Shown one piece after another: positions 8,520-18,189 of a stretch of DNA of 64,000 nt. The stretch comes from Undibacterium sp. CCC3.4 (lineage in GTDB: Bacteria; Pseudomonadota; Gammaproteobacteria; Burkholderiales; Burkholderiaceae_D): the NCBI RefSeq assembly GCF_034347425.1, contig NZ_CP133779.1, positions 2,108,001 through 2,172,000 on the forward strand. Direction: 5' to 3'. The position numbers and the translations under genes are program-made. Under the pieces are notes generated by a model. It saw nothing but the letters and a program-made list of their open reading frames with translations, had not been told where the DNA came from and ran no database searches. Numbering within the stretch: position 1 is the stretch's first letter; the number at the start of each line of letters is the position of its first letter.

Positions 8520-9650
8520 ATGCGTTCGTTAAAAATTGCCGTTCCGATTATTGTTGTTTCAATTATTTCGTTTGTTGCTTATCGATACTATTTTGTACCC
8601 AGTGCACCAGCCGTCAAATCCGCTGTCGCTACGCCTGTGGCCGTCTCCACCGTTTTAGCCAAGCAAACCGACTATACCGTGCGTCTGACTGCCAGTGGCG
8701 TCGTCACGCCGGTCACGACCGTCGATATCCGGCCGCAAGTCAGCAGCACGGTGGCCGCTGTTCATATCAAAGAAGGTCAGTTTGTGACGGCGGGAACTTT
8801 ACTGTTTACCCTGGACAGTCGGGCTGATGAAGTCAATCTCGCCAAAGCTCAGGCGCAGTTGGAAAAGGATCAAGCCAGCTTGCGCGATTATCAGCGTCAG
8901 GCGGCACGCAGCGTCGACTTGTTGGGCAAAAAATTCCTCTCGCAAAGTGCGGTCGATACCACGCAAACCTTAGTCGATACGCAACAGGCGGTGTTGGCTG
9001 CTGACCGCGCCGCCGTCAATGCGGCGCGCGTGGCCTTGAGCTATAACCGCATCGTCGCGCCATCGGCCGGCCGCACCGGCAGCATCACCGTGTATCCCGG
9101 TTCGTTGGTGCAAGCCGGCAGCACTGCTCCGGCCTTGGTGACGATCACGCGCATGGATCAAATGGCTATCAGTTTCCCACTGCCGCAAGCTAATCTGCCT
9201 GATGCACTGGAAAGTATGCGCCGCAGCGACAGTTTTGTACTCGCCAGTTTGCCGGGTCGTAGCGACAGTTTTCGTGGCCGCTTGGAGTTTGTCGATAATA
9301 CCGTCGATGCGGCAACCGGCACGATACGACTCAAGGCCGTCTTTGATAATACCGCCTTGGCACTCTGGCCGGGGGCCTATGCCAACTTGGAAATGAGTGT
9401 GCAAACGATCAAAGATGCGGTGCTTATCCCGCAAGCAGCGATCATCGTTGGTGCCCGTGAATCGGCGGTGTATGTGTTGGGTGCCGGTGGCAAGGTCGAC
9501 TTGAAAACAGTTCAAGTCACGCATAGTTATGGTGCCGATGCCTTAGTTAAAGGCTTACCTGCTGGCAGTGCCGTCATCACCGATGGCAAACAGAATTTGC
9601 GCCCCGGCATGCTGGTTCTAGCCAATCCGGCCAAGACGGCGGCCTTATGA
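8520..9650 (+). CDS. RND efflux periplasmic adaptor subunit (MFP family)
   Basis: A 376-residue membrane fusion protein: N-terminal membrane anchor (KIAVPIIVVSIISFVAYRYYF), then barrel-sandwich half-motifs (VDIRPQVSSTVAAVHIKEGQFV), an alpha-hairpin around residues 100-165, and a beta-barrel/membrane-proximal part (TGTIRLKAVF, LWPGAYANLEM). It bridges an inner-membrane RND pump to an outer-membrane channel. The next gene overlaps it by 4 bp (ATGA) and is that pump. I prefer the ATG at 8520 over the upstream TTG at 8493 because it gives a clean anchor and has gga upstream. No outer-membrane factor gene is adjacent, so TolC or another channel must be shared. Substrate unknown. Confidence 0.92.
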   Translation: MRSLKIAVPIIVVSIISFVAYRYYFVPSAPAVKSAVATPVAVSTVLAKQTDYTVRLTASGVVTPVTTVDIRPQVSSTVAAVHIKEGQFVTAGTLLFTLDSRADEVNLAKAQAQLEKDQASLRDYQRQAARSVDLLGKKFLSQSAVDTTQTLVDTQQAVLAADRAAVNAARVALSYNRIVAPSAGRTGSITVYPGSLVQAGSTAPALVTITRMDQMAISFPLPQANLPDALESMRRSDSFVLASLPGRSDSFRGRLEFVDNTVDAATGTIRLKAVFDNTALALWPGAYANLEMSVQTIKDAVLIPQAAIIVGARESAVYVLGAGGKVDLKTVQVTHSYGADALVKGLPAGSAVITDGKQNLRPGMLVLANPAKTAAL

Positions 9651-12600
9651 ATATATCGGAACTGTTTATCCGTCGTCCGGTGATGACGGTCTTGCTCAAT
9701 TTATCGATTGTCGTCGCCGGCGTGCTCGCTTACCGCTTTATACCGGTCGCCGCCTTACCCAGTTATAACACGCCGGTCATCAGTGTCAGTGCCGCTTTGC
9801 CAGGGGCGAGTCCGGAAACCATGGCGACCTCGGTCGCCTTACCCTTGGAAAAACAATTTGCGACGATTCCCGGCTTGGCCGTAATCAGTTCCAGCAATAC
9901 CATAGGCAGCACCTCCTTGACTTTGGAGTTTGATCAGAATCGCAATATTGATGTGGCCGCCGTCGATGTTCAAGCGGCCCTATTGCGTGCGCAACGCTCC
10001 TTGCCAGCAGATATGACGGCACCGCCGGCGTATCGCAAAGTTAATCCGGCCGATGCGCCGGTGCTGATTCTGGCAATGACCTCGCCCTCGCTGAGTTTGT
10101 CGGAATTGACCAGCTATGCCGAACACTTGATTTCACCGAGTCTGTCTACCCTCAACGGCGTTGCTCAAGTGAGTATTTACGGTATCAAGCGCTATGCCGT
10201 GCGGATCCGCAGTAAGCCGAGCGAGTTGGCGGCGCGTAACATGACGCTCGATGAATTGGCGACGGCGATACGCAGCGCCAACGCCAATACGCCGGTTGGT
10301 ACGCTCGATGGCGACAAGCAAACCCTGACCGTGCTGGCAAATAAGCAATTGGTCAATGCCGGCGAATTCGCTTCTTTGGTCGTCGGTAACAAAGACGGTT
10401 TGGTAATACGTTTGCGTGATGTCGCCACGGTGGAAGATAGTTATGAATTGATCAAATCGGCTTCAAGCTACAACGGTGAAAGTTCGATCACTTTGGCGAT
10501 ACAACGCCAGAACGATGCCAATACGGTGCAAGTGGTCGATGCCATCAAAGCCGCCTTGCCCGGTTTCGCCGCGCAATTGCCGGCCTCAGTCAAAATCGGC
10601 TTGGTGAATGATCGCTCGCTGTCAGTCCGGGAGGCGTTGCACGACGTCAATTTAACCCTGATGCTGACCATCGTCTTGGTGGTGGTGGTGATCTTTTTGT
10701 TTTTGCGGCATTTGATGGCGACCTTGATTCCCACCCTGTCTTTGCCGGTATCCTTGATCGGTGCCATCGGTTTGCTCTGGGCCTTCGGCTATTCGCTCGA
10801 TAATATTTCTTTGCTCGGCTTGACCTTGGCGGTCGGATTGGTGGTCGACGATGCCATCGTCATGTTGGAAAACATCATGCGCCACGTCGAAGAGGGCATG
10901 CCGCCGTTTCAAGCGGCGCTTAAGGGTTCGCGTGAAGTCGGCTTTACCATCATCTCGATTTCCACTTCGCTCATCGCCGTGTTCATACCGATTTTCTTCA
11001 TGCCCGGCGTGATCGGTCAATTGTTCCATGAATTTGCCGTCATCGTTAGCTTGGCGATTGTCGCTTCAGCCTTTGTCGCGCTGACCTTGGTGCCTATGCT
11101 GGCAAGTCGCTTCCTCAAAAATGAACACGAACTACGTGCGCCGCCACCGGCCATCGGCGCTATTCTCCATGTGTTTGAACGTGCTTTCAATTGGTCGCTG
11201 GCGCTGTATACGCGCGGCCTCGATCTGGCTTTGCAGTATCGCCGCTTCGTGCTGATGGTGGCACTGCTGAGCTTTATCGCGACAGCCTATTTGTTCATCG
11301 TCATTCCCAAAGGATTTTTTCCGCAAGAAGATATCGGGCAGATTAATGTCTCGACCGAGGCGGCCGAAGATATTTCCTTCCCAGCCATGTTGGCCTTGCA
11401 AGAACAGGCAGCCACCATTTTGCGCAATGATCCGAATGTGGCGACGGTGGCCTCTTTCAATGGTGGTAACGGTGCCCAAAATACCGGGCGCATGTTTGTC
11501 AATCTCAAGCCGCGCGACCAGCGCGCGACGATGCCTGAAGTAGTCGATGGCTTGCGCCAAAAATTACGCACGGTGGCCGGTATCAATGTGTTCTTGCGAC
11601 CTACCCAAAATCTGCAACTCGGTGGTCGTCAGAGCAAGAGCCAGTATCAATATATTTTGCAAAGTGTCGAAAGTGGCGAACTCAATAGCTGGGCCGATCG
11701 TTTGCAAGCAAAACTGCGCAGCGATCCCGTGTTTAAAGATGTTACCAGCGATTCCCAGCTCAAAGGTTTGCAAGCCTCGATCGATATAGACCGTGACCGC
11801 GCCAATGCCTTGGGCCTGAACATGGATAGTATCCGCTCGGCACTCTACAGTGCTTTTGGTGAGCGTCAGATCAGCACGATTTATACCAGTGTTGACAGCT
11901 ACCAAGTGATTCTCGAGGTGACCCCCGAGAGCAAGCAAGATGAACGCGGCATCAATGGCATCTATGTGCGCAGTAGTAATGGCAGCTTGGTACCGCTCAA
12001 CAGTGTGGCCACCGTCAAGCGCAGCGTAGGGCCGAGTTCCATCAATCATGTTGGGCAATTACAGGCGGTGACTTTGTCATTCAATCTGGCGCCGGGCGCA
12101 GCACTCGGTGAGGCGACCAAACGCATCGATGCCTACCGTACCGAGATCGCTATGCCCTCGGCCATCATCAGCAGTTACGGCGGTGATGCCGCGGTGTTCA
12201 AGGATACTCAGTCGGGACAAGTGGTGCTGGTCATCGCCGCCTTGTTAGTGATCTATGTCTTGCTCGGGGTGTTGTATGAGAGCTATATTCATCCGCTCAC
12301 CATTCTGGCCGGCTTGCCCTCGGCAGCCGTCGGGGCGCTGCTGACCTTGCAATGGTTTGGTCAAGACTTGACCCTGATCGCGACCATAGGGATTTTGCTC
12401 TTGATCGGCATCGTCAAGAAAAATGCCATCATGATGATCGATTTCGCGCTCGATGCGCAGCGTCACCAACAGATGACGCCACTGCAGGCCATCCGTGAAG
12501 CCTGCATACAGCGCTTCCGGCCTATCATGATGACTACCTTGGCAGCGCTGGTCGGTGCATTGCCGATCGCCATGGGTTTGGGTGCCGGTGCCGAATTGCG

Positions 12601-12733
12601 TCAACCCTTGGGCTTGGCGGTGGTGGGTGGTTTGATTTTTTCACAGGCCATCACCCTCTTCATTACGCCCGTGATTTATCTGGCACTCGAGCGTTTCAGC
12701 GGCCGCGGTCCGGTGCTGGGCGACAGCTTGTAA
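9647..12733 (+). CDS. RND efflux transporter permease (AcrB/MdtB-like HAE1 family)
   Basis: A 1,028-residue inner-membrane pump of standard HAE1 length. It begins NISELFIRRPVMTVLLNL, has two large periplasmic loops, and carries in helix 4 the proton-relay pair in GLVVDDAIVMLENIMRH. The second half repeats the fold, with GIVKKNAIMMIDFAL. It exports hydrophobic or amphiphilic compounds using the proton gradient together with the adaptor encoded just upstream, whose stop it overlaps by 4 bp. The convergent marR gene touches its stop codon, with no intergenic base left. Substrate range cannot be read from sequence. Confidence 0.95.
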   Translation: MNISELFIRRPVMTVLLNLSIVVAGVLAYRFIPVAALPSYNTPVISVSAALPGASPETMATSVALPLEKQFATIPGLAVISSSNTIGSTSLTLEFDQNRNIDVAAVDVQAALLRAQRSLPADMTAPPAYRKVNPADAPVLILAMTSPSLSLSELTSYAEHLISPSLSTLNGVAQVSIYGIKRYAVRIRSKPSELAARNMTLDELATAIRSANANTPVGTLDGDKQTLTVLANKQLVNAGEFASLVVGNKDGLVIRLRDVATVEDSYELIKSASSYNGESSITLAIQRQNDANTVQVVDAIKAALPGFAAQLPASVKIGLVNDRSLSVREALHDVNLTLMLTIVLVVVVIFLFLRHLMATLIPTLSLPVSLIGAIGLLWAFGYSLDNISLLGLTLAVGLVVDDAIVMLENIMRHVEEGMPPFQAALKGSREVGFTIISISTSLIAVFIPIFFMPGVIGQLFHEFAVIVSLAIVASAFVALTLVPMLASRFLKNEHELRAPPPAIGAILHVFERAFNWSLALYTRGLDLALQYRRFVLMVALLSFIATAYLFIVIPKGFFPQEDIGQINVSTEAAEDISFPAMLALQEQAATILRNDPNVATVASFNGGNGAQNTGRMFVNLKPRDQRATMPEVVDGLRQKLRTVAGINVFLRPTQNLQLGGRQSKSQYQYILQSVESGELNSWADRLQAKLRSDPVFKDVTSDSQLKGLQASIDIDRDRANALGLNMDSIRSALYSAFGERQISTIYTSVDSYQVILEVTPESKQDERGINGIYVRSSNGSLVPLNSVATVKRSVGPSSINHVGQLQAVTLSFNLAPGAALGEATKRIDAYRTEIAMPSAIISSYGGDAAVFKDTQSGQVVLVIAALLVIYVLLGVLYESYIHPLTILAGLPSAAVGALLTLQWFGQDLTLIATIGILLLIGIVKKNAIMMIDFALDAQRHQQMTPLQAIREACIQRFRPIMMTTLAALVGALPIAMGLGAGAELRQPLGLAVVGGLIFSQAITLFITPVIYLALERFSGRGPVLGDSL

Positions 12734-13192
12734 TCAGGGTTTGGGACAGGATAACGGCGCTGCTTGCAGGGCCGTCAAATTCTGTTTCAGCGTGCCGAGC
12801 ATCGTTTCCAAGGCCAGATAATCGGCCGACGTGTAATCGAGAAAAGCTTGTGTGCCATTTTCTACTATTTGCGGAAAAATTTTCTCAAACGTTGCTTGTC
12901 CGTATGGACTTAATTTGATGAATAACTGACGGCGGTCACAGTTGCCGCGTTCGCGTTCAACGATGCCTTTCTGTTCCAAACGGTCGAGCACACCGGTCAG
13001 TGTGCCTTTAGTAATGAGGGTTTTTTCACCGAGTTCTTTGCAAGTCATGCCGGCGGTGTTGCCCAGCGTTGCGAGGATATCGAACTGTGGATGGGTCAAG
13101 CCGAATTGCTTGACCTGGCGGGCGGATGCTTGTTCAAACAATTGCATGCACTCGGCCAGCAAACGGATGCTGCGGAGGTGGCGTGTGCCCAT
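12734..13192 (-). CDS. MarR-family transcriptional regulator
   Basis: A 152-residue winged-helix repressor: N-terminal dimerisation helix, then QFDILATLGNTAGMTCKELGEKTLITKGTLTGVLDRLEQKGIVERE, the MarR recognition-helix and wing region, then a C-terminal helix. I chose the ATG at 13192; a GTG at 13231 would add 13 residues lying within a terminator-like hairpin. It is co-oriented with, and downstream of, the cytochrome b561/YceI genes, which have a perfect inverted repeat at their promoter, so it probably represses that operon. Its stop abuts the RND pump stop, so regulation of the pump is also possible. The ligand is unknown. Confidence 0.9.
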   Translation of the reverse strand: MGTRHLRSIRLLAECMQLFEQASARQVKQFGLTHPQFDILATLGNTAGMTCKELGEKTLITKGTLTGVLDRLEQKGIVERERGNCDRRQLFIKLSPYGQATFEKIFPQIVENGTQAFLDYTSADYLALETMLGTLKQNLTALQAAPLSCPKP

Positions 13193-13214
13193 GATAAACC
13201 ATCTAAAGTGAAAG

Positions 13215-13238
13215 CCGACCCGGAATGTCACGGGTCGG
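13215..13238 (-). terminator. Hairpin between yceI and marR
   Basis: Perfect 8-bp stem ccgacccg / cgggtcgg with an 8-nt loop, located 32 bp past the YceI stop. Read on the minus strand it is followed by the T-containing ctttcacttt. Probably a moderate terminator separating the YceI genes from marR, with partial read-through possible. Confidence 0.55.
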
Positions 13239-13269
13239 TGATGCGGTTTCCTGATCTACTTCACACTAC

Positions 13270-13836
13270 TTAGTCAGCACGAATCGCTTCGACTTGAATC
13301 TGCAGTTTTACACCTGGTGCAAATTTCGGCAAACCGTAGTTCAAACCGAAATCGCTGCGGTTGAATTCAGCGCTGGCATCGGCACCGCACACTTCTTTTT
13401 TGTACATAGGATGTTGTATGCAAGTGAATTTATTGATTTTAAGTGTCAATGGCTTGCTCACGCCCAACAAAGTGAAGGTGCCGTCAACCGAAACCGGTTT
13501 GTCGCCTTCAAATTTCATCGATGTGCCTTTGTAAGTCGCGGTCGGGAACTGGGCGACATTGAACATATCTTTGGTTTTGGCATGTTCGTTCATTTTTTCA
13601 TGACCGAAATCAATCGAAGCGGCATCGATGACGATATCGACCGTACCGGTCTTGGCCACGCGATCGAGCACGATGTTGCCGCTGGTTTTAGTGAACTTGC
13701 CGCGCCATACAGATACGCCGAAATGATCGGCTTCAAAACTTGGATAGGTATGGTTCGGTTCTATCGTGTAGTTGTCGGCAAAAGCCGGTGCGGCGCTGAT
13801 GACGAGGGCTGCGGCGATGAATTTACTCAATTGCAT
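13270..13836 (-). CDS. YceI family periplasmic protein (copy 1)
   Basis: A 188-residue protein with a signal peptide ([20 protein letters not shown]) and the YceI lipocalin-like fold: [25 protein letters not shown] at the start, then a central [18 protein letters not shown] and a terminal [18 protein letters not shown]. Known for the family: YceI proteins bind polyisoprenoid or quinone-type lipids in the periplasm and are often stress-induced. It lies 62 bp after a second YceI gene and the cytochrome b561 gene on the same strand, an expanded version of the E. coli yceJ-yceI pair. The exact ligand is unknown. Confidence 0.93.
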   Translation of the reverse strand: MQLSKFIAAALVISAAPAFADNYTIEPNHTYPSFEADHFGVSVWRGKFTKTSGNIVLDRVAKTGTVDIVIDAASIDFGHEKMNEHAKTKDMFNVAQFPTATYKGTSMKFEGDKPVSVDGTFTLLGVSKPLTLKINKFTCIQHPMYKKEVCGADASAEFNRSDFGLNYGLPKFAPGVKLQIQVEAIRAD

Positions 13837-13898
13837 GGAATGACTCCTGACGGGGTGGGGGATGCAGCAGTCCGTGAAGTGGACTGCTGCGGGGGGGA

Positions 13899-14465
13899 TT
13901 ACTGGGTGGTAACGACATGAAACTTGATCACGACTTCATCGGCAACCATGCCGGTGTCCTTCCATTCGCCTTCGCCTATATTGAAGGCCAAGCGTTTGAT
14001 CGGCAGACTGCCGTCGAAAATTTGCTTGTTGCCATCTTGCTTGACGCTCAGGGGAAAGCTGACATTGCTGGTTTTGCCCTTGATGCTCAAGGTGCCGCTG
14101 ACATCGAGTTTGCCGGCCGCCGCGAGTTTCATGCTGGTAGCGACGAAAGTGGCTTTCGGGAATTGGGCGGCATTAAACCATTCTTTCTTCAAGACTTCCT
14201 TGTTGTAGTCCGCGTCGCCGAGATCAAAACTGGCCAAGTCGATTTCGACGCTGGCTTTCGATGCTTCCGGTTTGGCCGCTTGGTAATCGATGCTGGCGCT
14301 GAATTTTTTGAACTTGGCATCGACCGGCACATTCATTTGTTTGAAAACGATGCCGACCGTACTTTTCGAGGCATCGAGTTGACTGACCGCAGCCAAGGCC
14401 GGCAGCGCAATGGCCATGGCCAGTGCACTCAACAGTAAGGGTTTGCTGCTTGGAGAAAATGTCAT
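13899..14465 (-). CDS. YceI family periplasmic protein (copy 2)
   Basis: A 188-residue YceI paralogue with a signal peptide ([16 protein letters not shown]). Typical elements are [26 protein letters not shown], an [14 protein letters not shown] motif and [16 protein letters not shown]. It differs clearly from its neighbour at 13270, so this is an old duplication or separate acquisition, not a recent tandem copy. It lies 33 bp downstream of the cytochrome b561 gene and is probably co-transcribed. The presumed role is lipid or quinone binding in the periplasm linked to the cytochrome. Confidence 0.92.
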   Translation of the reverse strand: MTFSPSSKPLLLSALAMAIALPALAAVSQLDASKSTVGIVFKQMNVPVDAKFKKFSASIDYQAAKPEASKASVEIDLASFDLGDADYNKEVLKKEWFNAAQFPKATFVATSMKLAAAGKLDVSGTLSIKGKTSNVSFPLSVKQDGNKQIFDGSLPIKRLAFNIGEGEWKDTGMVADEVVIKFHVVTTQ

Positions 14466-14498
14466 TATTATCCTTGGTAAGGGGGGAGCAGGGTCGCC

Positions 14499-15044
14499 TC
14501 AGCGCGCCGATTTGCCCGGGATCATACGAGCCAGTAAGCCATCTTTATCGATGAACTGGTGTTTCAATGCACCGGCCACATGCAGCAGGACGGTAGCGAG
14601 CATGACGTTCGTCAGTAGTTCGTGGACTTCTTTCAAGACATCTTTGATTTCAGGGGAAGGCCCGATCAAGCTCGGTAATTCAAACAAACCGAGGTAGACC
14701 ACTGGGTAGCCGGCGGCGGAAGTATAGAAATAGCCCGACAGCGGCACGGCAAACATCAGTACGTATAAGAAAACGTGGGTCCATTCAGCGGCCTTGGCTT
14801 GCCAAGCACTCATGCCGGCCACCGGTGCCGGTACTTGGCTCAACAAACGTGTCAGCAAACGAATGGCGGCCAGCCCGAGTACGGTCACACCCAACCACTT
14901 GTGATAAGAATAATATTGCAACTTGGTGGGGCTGAACTTCATATCCGTCATGATGGTGCCAAGTGCAAAGGCGGCCACGATGAAAGCGGCCAGCAGCCAA
15001 TGCAAGGCAATCAGTGAAAGGGGGTAGCGTTCTACAGTTTTCAT
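14499..15044 (-). CDS. Cytochrome b561 (YceJ-like)
   Basis: A 181-residue integral membrane protein with four hydrophobic helices. Histidines in the positions expected for b-type haem ligands are visible in ALHWLLA (helix 1), YHKWLG (before helix 2), WTHVFLYVLMFAVPLSGY (helix 3) and LHVAGALKHQF (helix 4). The family moves electrons between membrane quinol and periplasmic acceptors. It is first in an operon with two yceI genes and marR. A perfect inverted repeat overlaps its -10 box, implying MarR-type repression. Confidence 0.93.
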   Translation of the reverse strand: MKTVERYPLSLIALHWLLAAFIVAAFALGTIMTDMKFSPTKLQYYSYHKWLGVTVLGLAAIRLLTRLLSQVPAPVAGMSAWQAKAAEWTHVFLYVLMFAVPLSGYFYTSAAGYPVVYLGLFELPSLIGPSPEIKDVLKEVHELLTNVMLATVLLHVAGALKHQFIDKDGLLARMIPGKSAR

Positions 15045-15064
15045 TTAGGTATCCAGGTGAATTA

Positions 15065-15089
15065 ATTAGTTCGCGTTAGAACTAATATA
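15065..15089 (-). promoter_or_regulatory. Promoter with overlapping MarR-type operator
   Basis: attagttc-gcgtta-gaactaat is a perfect 8-bp inverted repeat with a 6-nt spacer, at 15065-15086. On the minus strand an extended -10 (TGcTATATT, hexamer at 15084-15089) overlaps its right arm, 40 bp upstream of the cytochrome b561 start. Repressor binding here would block RNA polymerase. The co-oriented marR at 12734-13192 is the obvious candidate repressor; that link is inference. Confidence 0.65.
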
Positions 15090-15159
15090 GCAAAAAAAGT
15101 TCAAGTCTGCTTGAAACACGCAAAAATTGCCTGTTTTCATCAACAATCTGACCAGGGTT

Positions 15160-15177
15160 TGAAACCCCGGCCTTCAG
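15160..15177. mobile_element. Possible solo end of an IscB-type element
   Basis: tgaaaccccggccttcag matches, with one mismatch, the right-end sequence tgaaacctcggccttcag of the IscB element at 21561-21578. The full hairpin is not preserved here. It could be a decayed remnant of the same element family; the match is short. Confidence 0.3.
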
Positions 15178-15230
15178 AGGCTGTCGCAAAAGGGTTTTCA
15201 GTCGGCATCATTACCCCGACTGGTGGCCAC

Positions 15231-15355
15231 GTCATTCCTGCGCGCTGTTGGCAGGAACCCAGCGACGTTCGTGCTTAACTGAAAATGCCAGAAATGATGG
15301 TGTTTTCAGTGCTAAAAACGACACTGGGTTCCCGCCAAAAGCATGCGGGAATGAC
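15231..15355. repeat. Long imperfect palindrome with GTCATTCC termini
   Basis: The left arm 15231-15262 and right arm 15324-15355 are 32 bp each and pair with about five mismatches (ends gtcattcc... and ...ggaatgac, inner ends aacccag / ctgggtt). A second weaker arm pair lies inside (gttcgtgcttaactgaaaa versus ttttcagtgctaaaaacg). Such ATTCC...GGAAT palindromes are common as dispersed intergenic repeats (REP/MITE-like) in betaproteobacteria. No coding potential is credible; the reading frames through it are low-complexity. Confidence 0.75.
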
Positions 15356-15460
15356 GAGGCTGCGGCATGCGGGAATGACGAGGCTGCGGCATGCGGGAAT
15401 GACGAGGCTGCGGCATGCGGGAATGACGAGGCTGCGGCATGCAGGAATGATGAGGTATGC
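15341..15460. repeat. 24-bp direct tandem repeat, 4 copies plus a degenerate fifth
   Basis: The unit starting gcatgcgggaatgacgagg occurs exactly at 15341, 15365, 15389 and 15413, with a diverged copy at 15437. The first unit is the right arm of the adjacent palindrome, so the array looks like local amplification of one palindrome end. There is no spacer between units, so this is not a CRISPR. Confidence 0.9.
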
Positions 15461-15593
15461 GGTGCTTCAGGTGTAAAAAAGCGTCCATCAGGCTTTTGCG
15501 ACGATCGAATAAGTTGTTCGACGGCAAAGCAGGACGAGGGTGGGGAAGAAAGTAGGGGGGCGCGGAATCGGGCCTTGGTGTAGCGCTAAAGCA

Positions 15594-15617
15594 GCGTGAC
15601 GAAGTGCATCGTCACGC
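15594..15617 (-). terminator. Hairpin downstream of purB
   Basis: Perfect 9-bp inverted repeat gcgtgacga / tcgtcacgc with a 6-nt loop, 32 bp past the purB stop. The minus-strand trailing sequence tgctttag has only a weak T run, so termination strength is uncertain. Confidence 0.55.
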
Positions 15618-15649
15618 CCAAATTGGCAGCAATAATTCAATGCGCGTGC

Positions 15650-17050
<1,401 letters not shown>

Positions 17051-17279
17051 TTACGCAAAAAACAACAAATTATTAAAATTTGTTAAACTGAGGAAAGTCT
17101 TAAAAGACACGATTTCCATCGGCTTATTGGGTTTTTTACGCGCAAACCACGATTTTACCATCTCAAACCGCCTTGTCACCGAGTATTGCATGCTTGCACT
17201 TGCGCGATACCCCGTGCCGCACTGCGGTGGTGGCGGTGGTCGATGCTATAATCAGCCTCAAATTATTCTTGCTTAAAAT

Positions 17280-17888
17280 ATGAAACTCATTGGTTCCACT
17301 AGCAGCCCCTATGTTCGTAAGGTCCGCGTTGTCCTGGCGGAAAAAAAACTCGACTGCGATTTCGTGCTGGAAGATGTCTGGTCGGCCGACAGTAAAATTC
17401 TTGCTTCTAATCCACTTGGTAAAGTGCCTTGCCTGCTCATGGACGATGGCGGTGCGATGTTTGATTCCCGCGTCATCGTTGAGTATCTCGACACCCTCAC
17501 GCCAGTCGGTAAGCTGATTCCCGGGCTAGGTCGTGAACGCGCTGAAGTCAAATGCTGGGAAGCTTTGGCTGACGGCGTACTCGACGCCGCGATCTTGGTA
17601 CGTCTCGAGCACATGCTGCGTCCAGTGGAACAACAAAGCGCCGCTTGGATTGCGCGGCAGATGGATAAAGTCAATACCGGCCTGCTGGCGATGTCGACCG
17701 GTTTGGCCGATACCGCTTTTTGCGCTGGTAATCACTTGACCTTGGCCGATGTCAGCGTCACCTGCGCGCTGGCTTGGCTCAGTTTCCGCTTCCCCGAAAT
17801 CAATTGGCGCAACGACTACCCCAATCTCGCCAAGCTGCACGATAAATTGTCGGAACGGCCTTCGTTCAAAGACAGCTTGCCGTTCTAA
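17280..17888 (+). CDS. Glutathione S-transferase family protein
   Basis: A 202-residue soluble protein with the GST layout: a thioredoxin-like N-domain beginning MKLIGSTSSPYVRKVRVVLAEK, with the cis-proline loop GKVPCLL and the DSRVIVEYLD glutathione-binding motif, then an all-helical C-domain containing CAGNHLTLADVSVTCALAW. The serine/tyrosine near residues 9-11 is the usual thiol-activating site. Substrate cannot be predicted. It is monocistronic, 262 bp from divergent purB. Confidence 0.92.
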   Translation: MKLIGSTSSPYVRKVRVVLAEKKLDCDFVLEDVWSADSKILASNPLGKVPCLLMDDGGAMFDSRVIVEYLDTLTPVGKLIPGLGRERAEVKCWEALADGVLDAAILVRLEHMLRPVEQQSAAWIARQMDKVNTGLLAMSTGLADTAFCAGNHLTLADVSVTCALAWLSFRFPEINWRNDYPNLAKLHDKLSERPSFKDSLPF

Positions 17889-18189
17889 CAGATCGCTATG
17901 CGCAGCAAGCCTCTGGGCTGACTGCGCATGGTTTGCTCAGTAATTCTGCGCCACTCGCCCCTCCCCTTATTTTTTGCTGCACGTGCATCATTTCTTTCAG
18001 AAATCTTGTGACGATAAGTGCCTGTACGCCTGATTCGTAACATGGTTTAATTGATAACTGATGCAAGAAGGCTAATTCTCGCCCTATATTTGCTCACTGC
18101 GAGTGGCACAACTTAGCCACGCCGATATCGGCGCTGTGGCGTCTCGTCAGAAAACTCAAACATCGCCTACTCTTGGAGGGATAGTGATC
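17889..18189. other. Intergenic region with a hairpin after the GST gene
   Basis: atgcgcag (17898-17905) and ctgcgcat (17922-17929) form an 8-bp stem, with a nested agcc/ggct pair inside. There is no T run, so it may be a weak terminator or processing signal. The rest is the leader of the chemoreceptor gene; a perfect 12-bp palindrome gccgatatcggc sits at 18121-18132. No flagellar sigma-28 promoter was found. Confidence 0.4.

Noticed and set aside
15341..15460. Possible CRISPR array
   Set aside because: The 24-bp units are directly contiguous with no spacers and no cas genes are near.
15248..15583. ORF of 111 codons with a repeating CGNDEAAA octapeptide
   Set aside because: It is only the translation of the 24-bp tandem array and palindrome; two other frames are equally open there.
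18060..18189. Flagellar sigma-28 promoter for the chemoreceptor gene
   Set aside because: GCCGATAT is present at 18121 but no TAAA lies 15 bp upstream.
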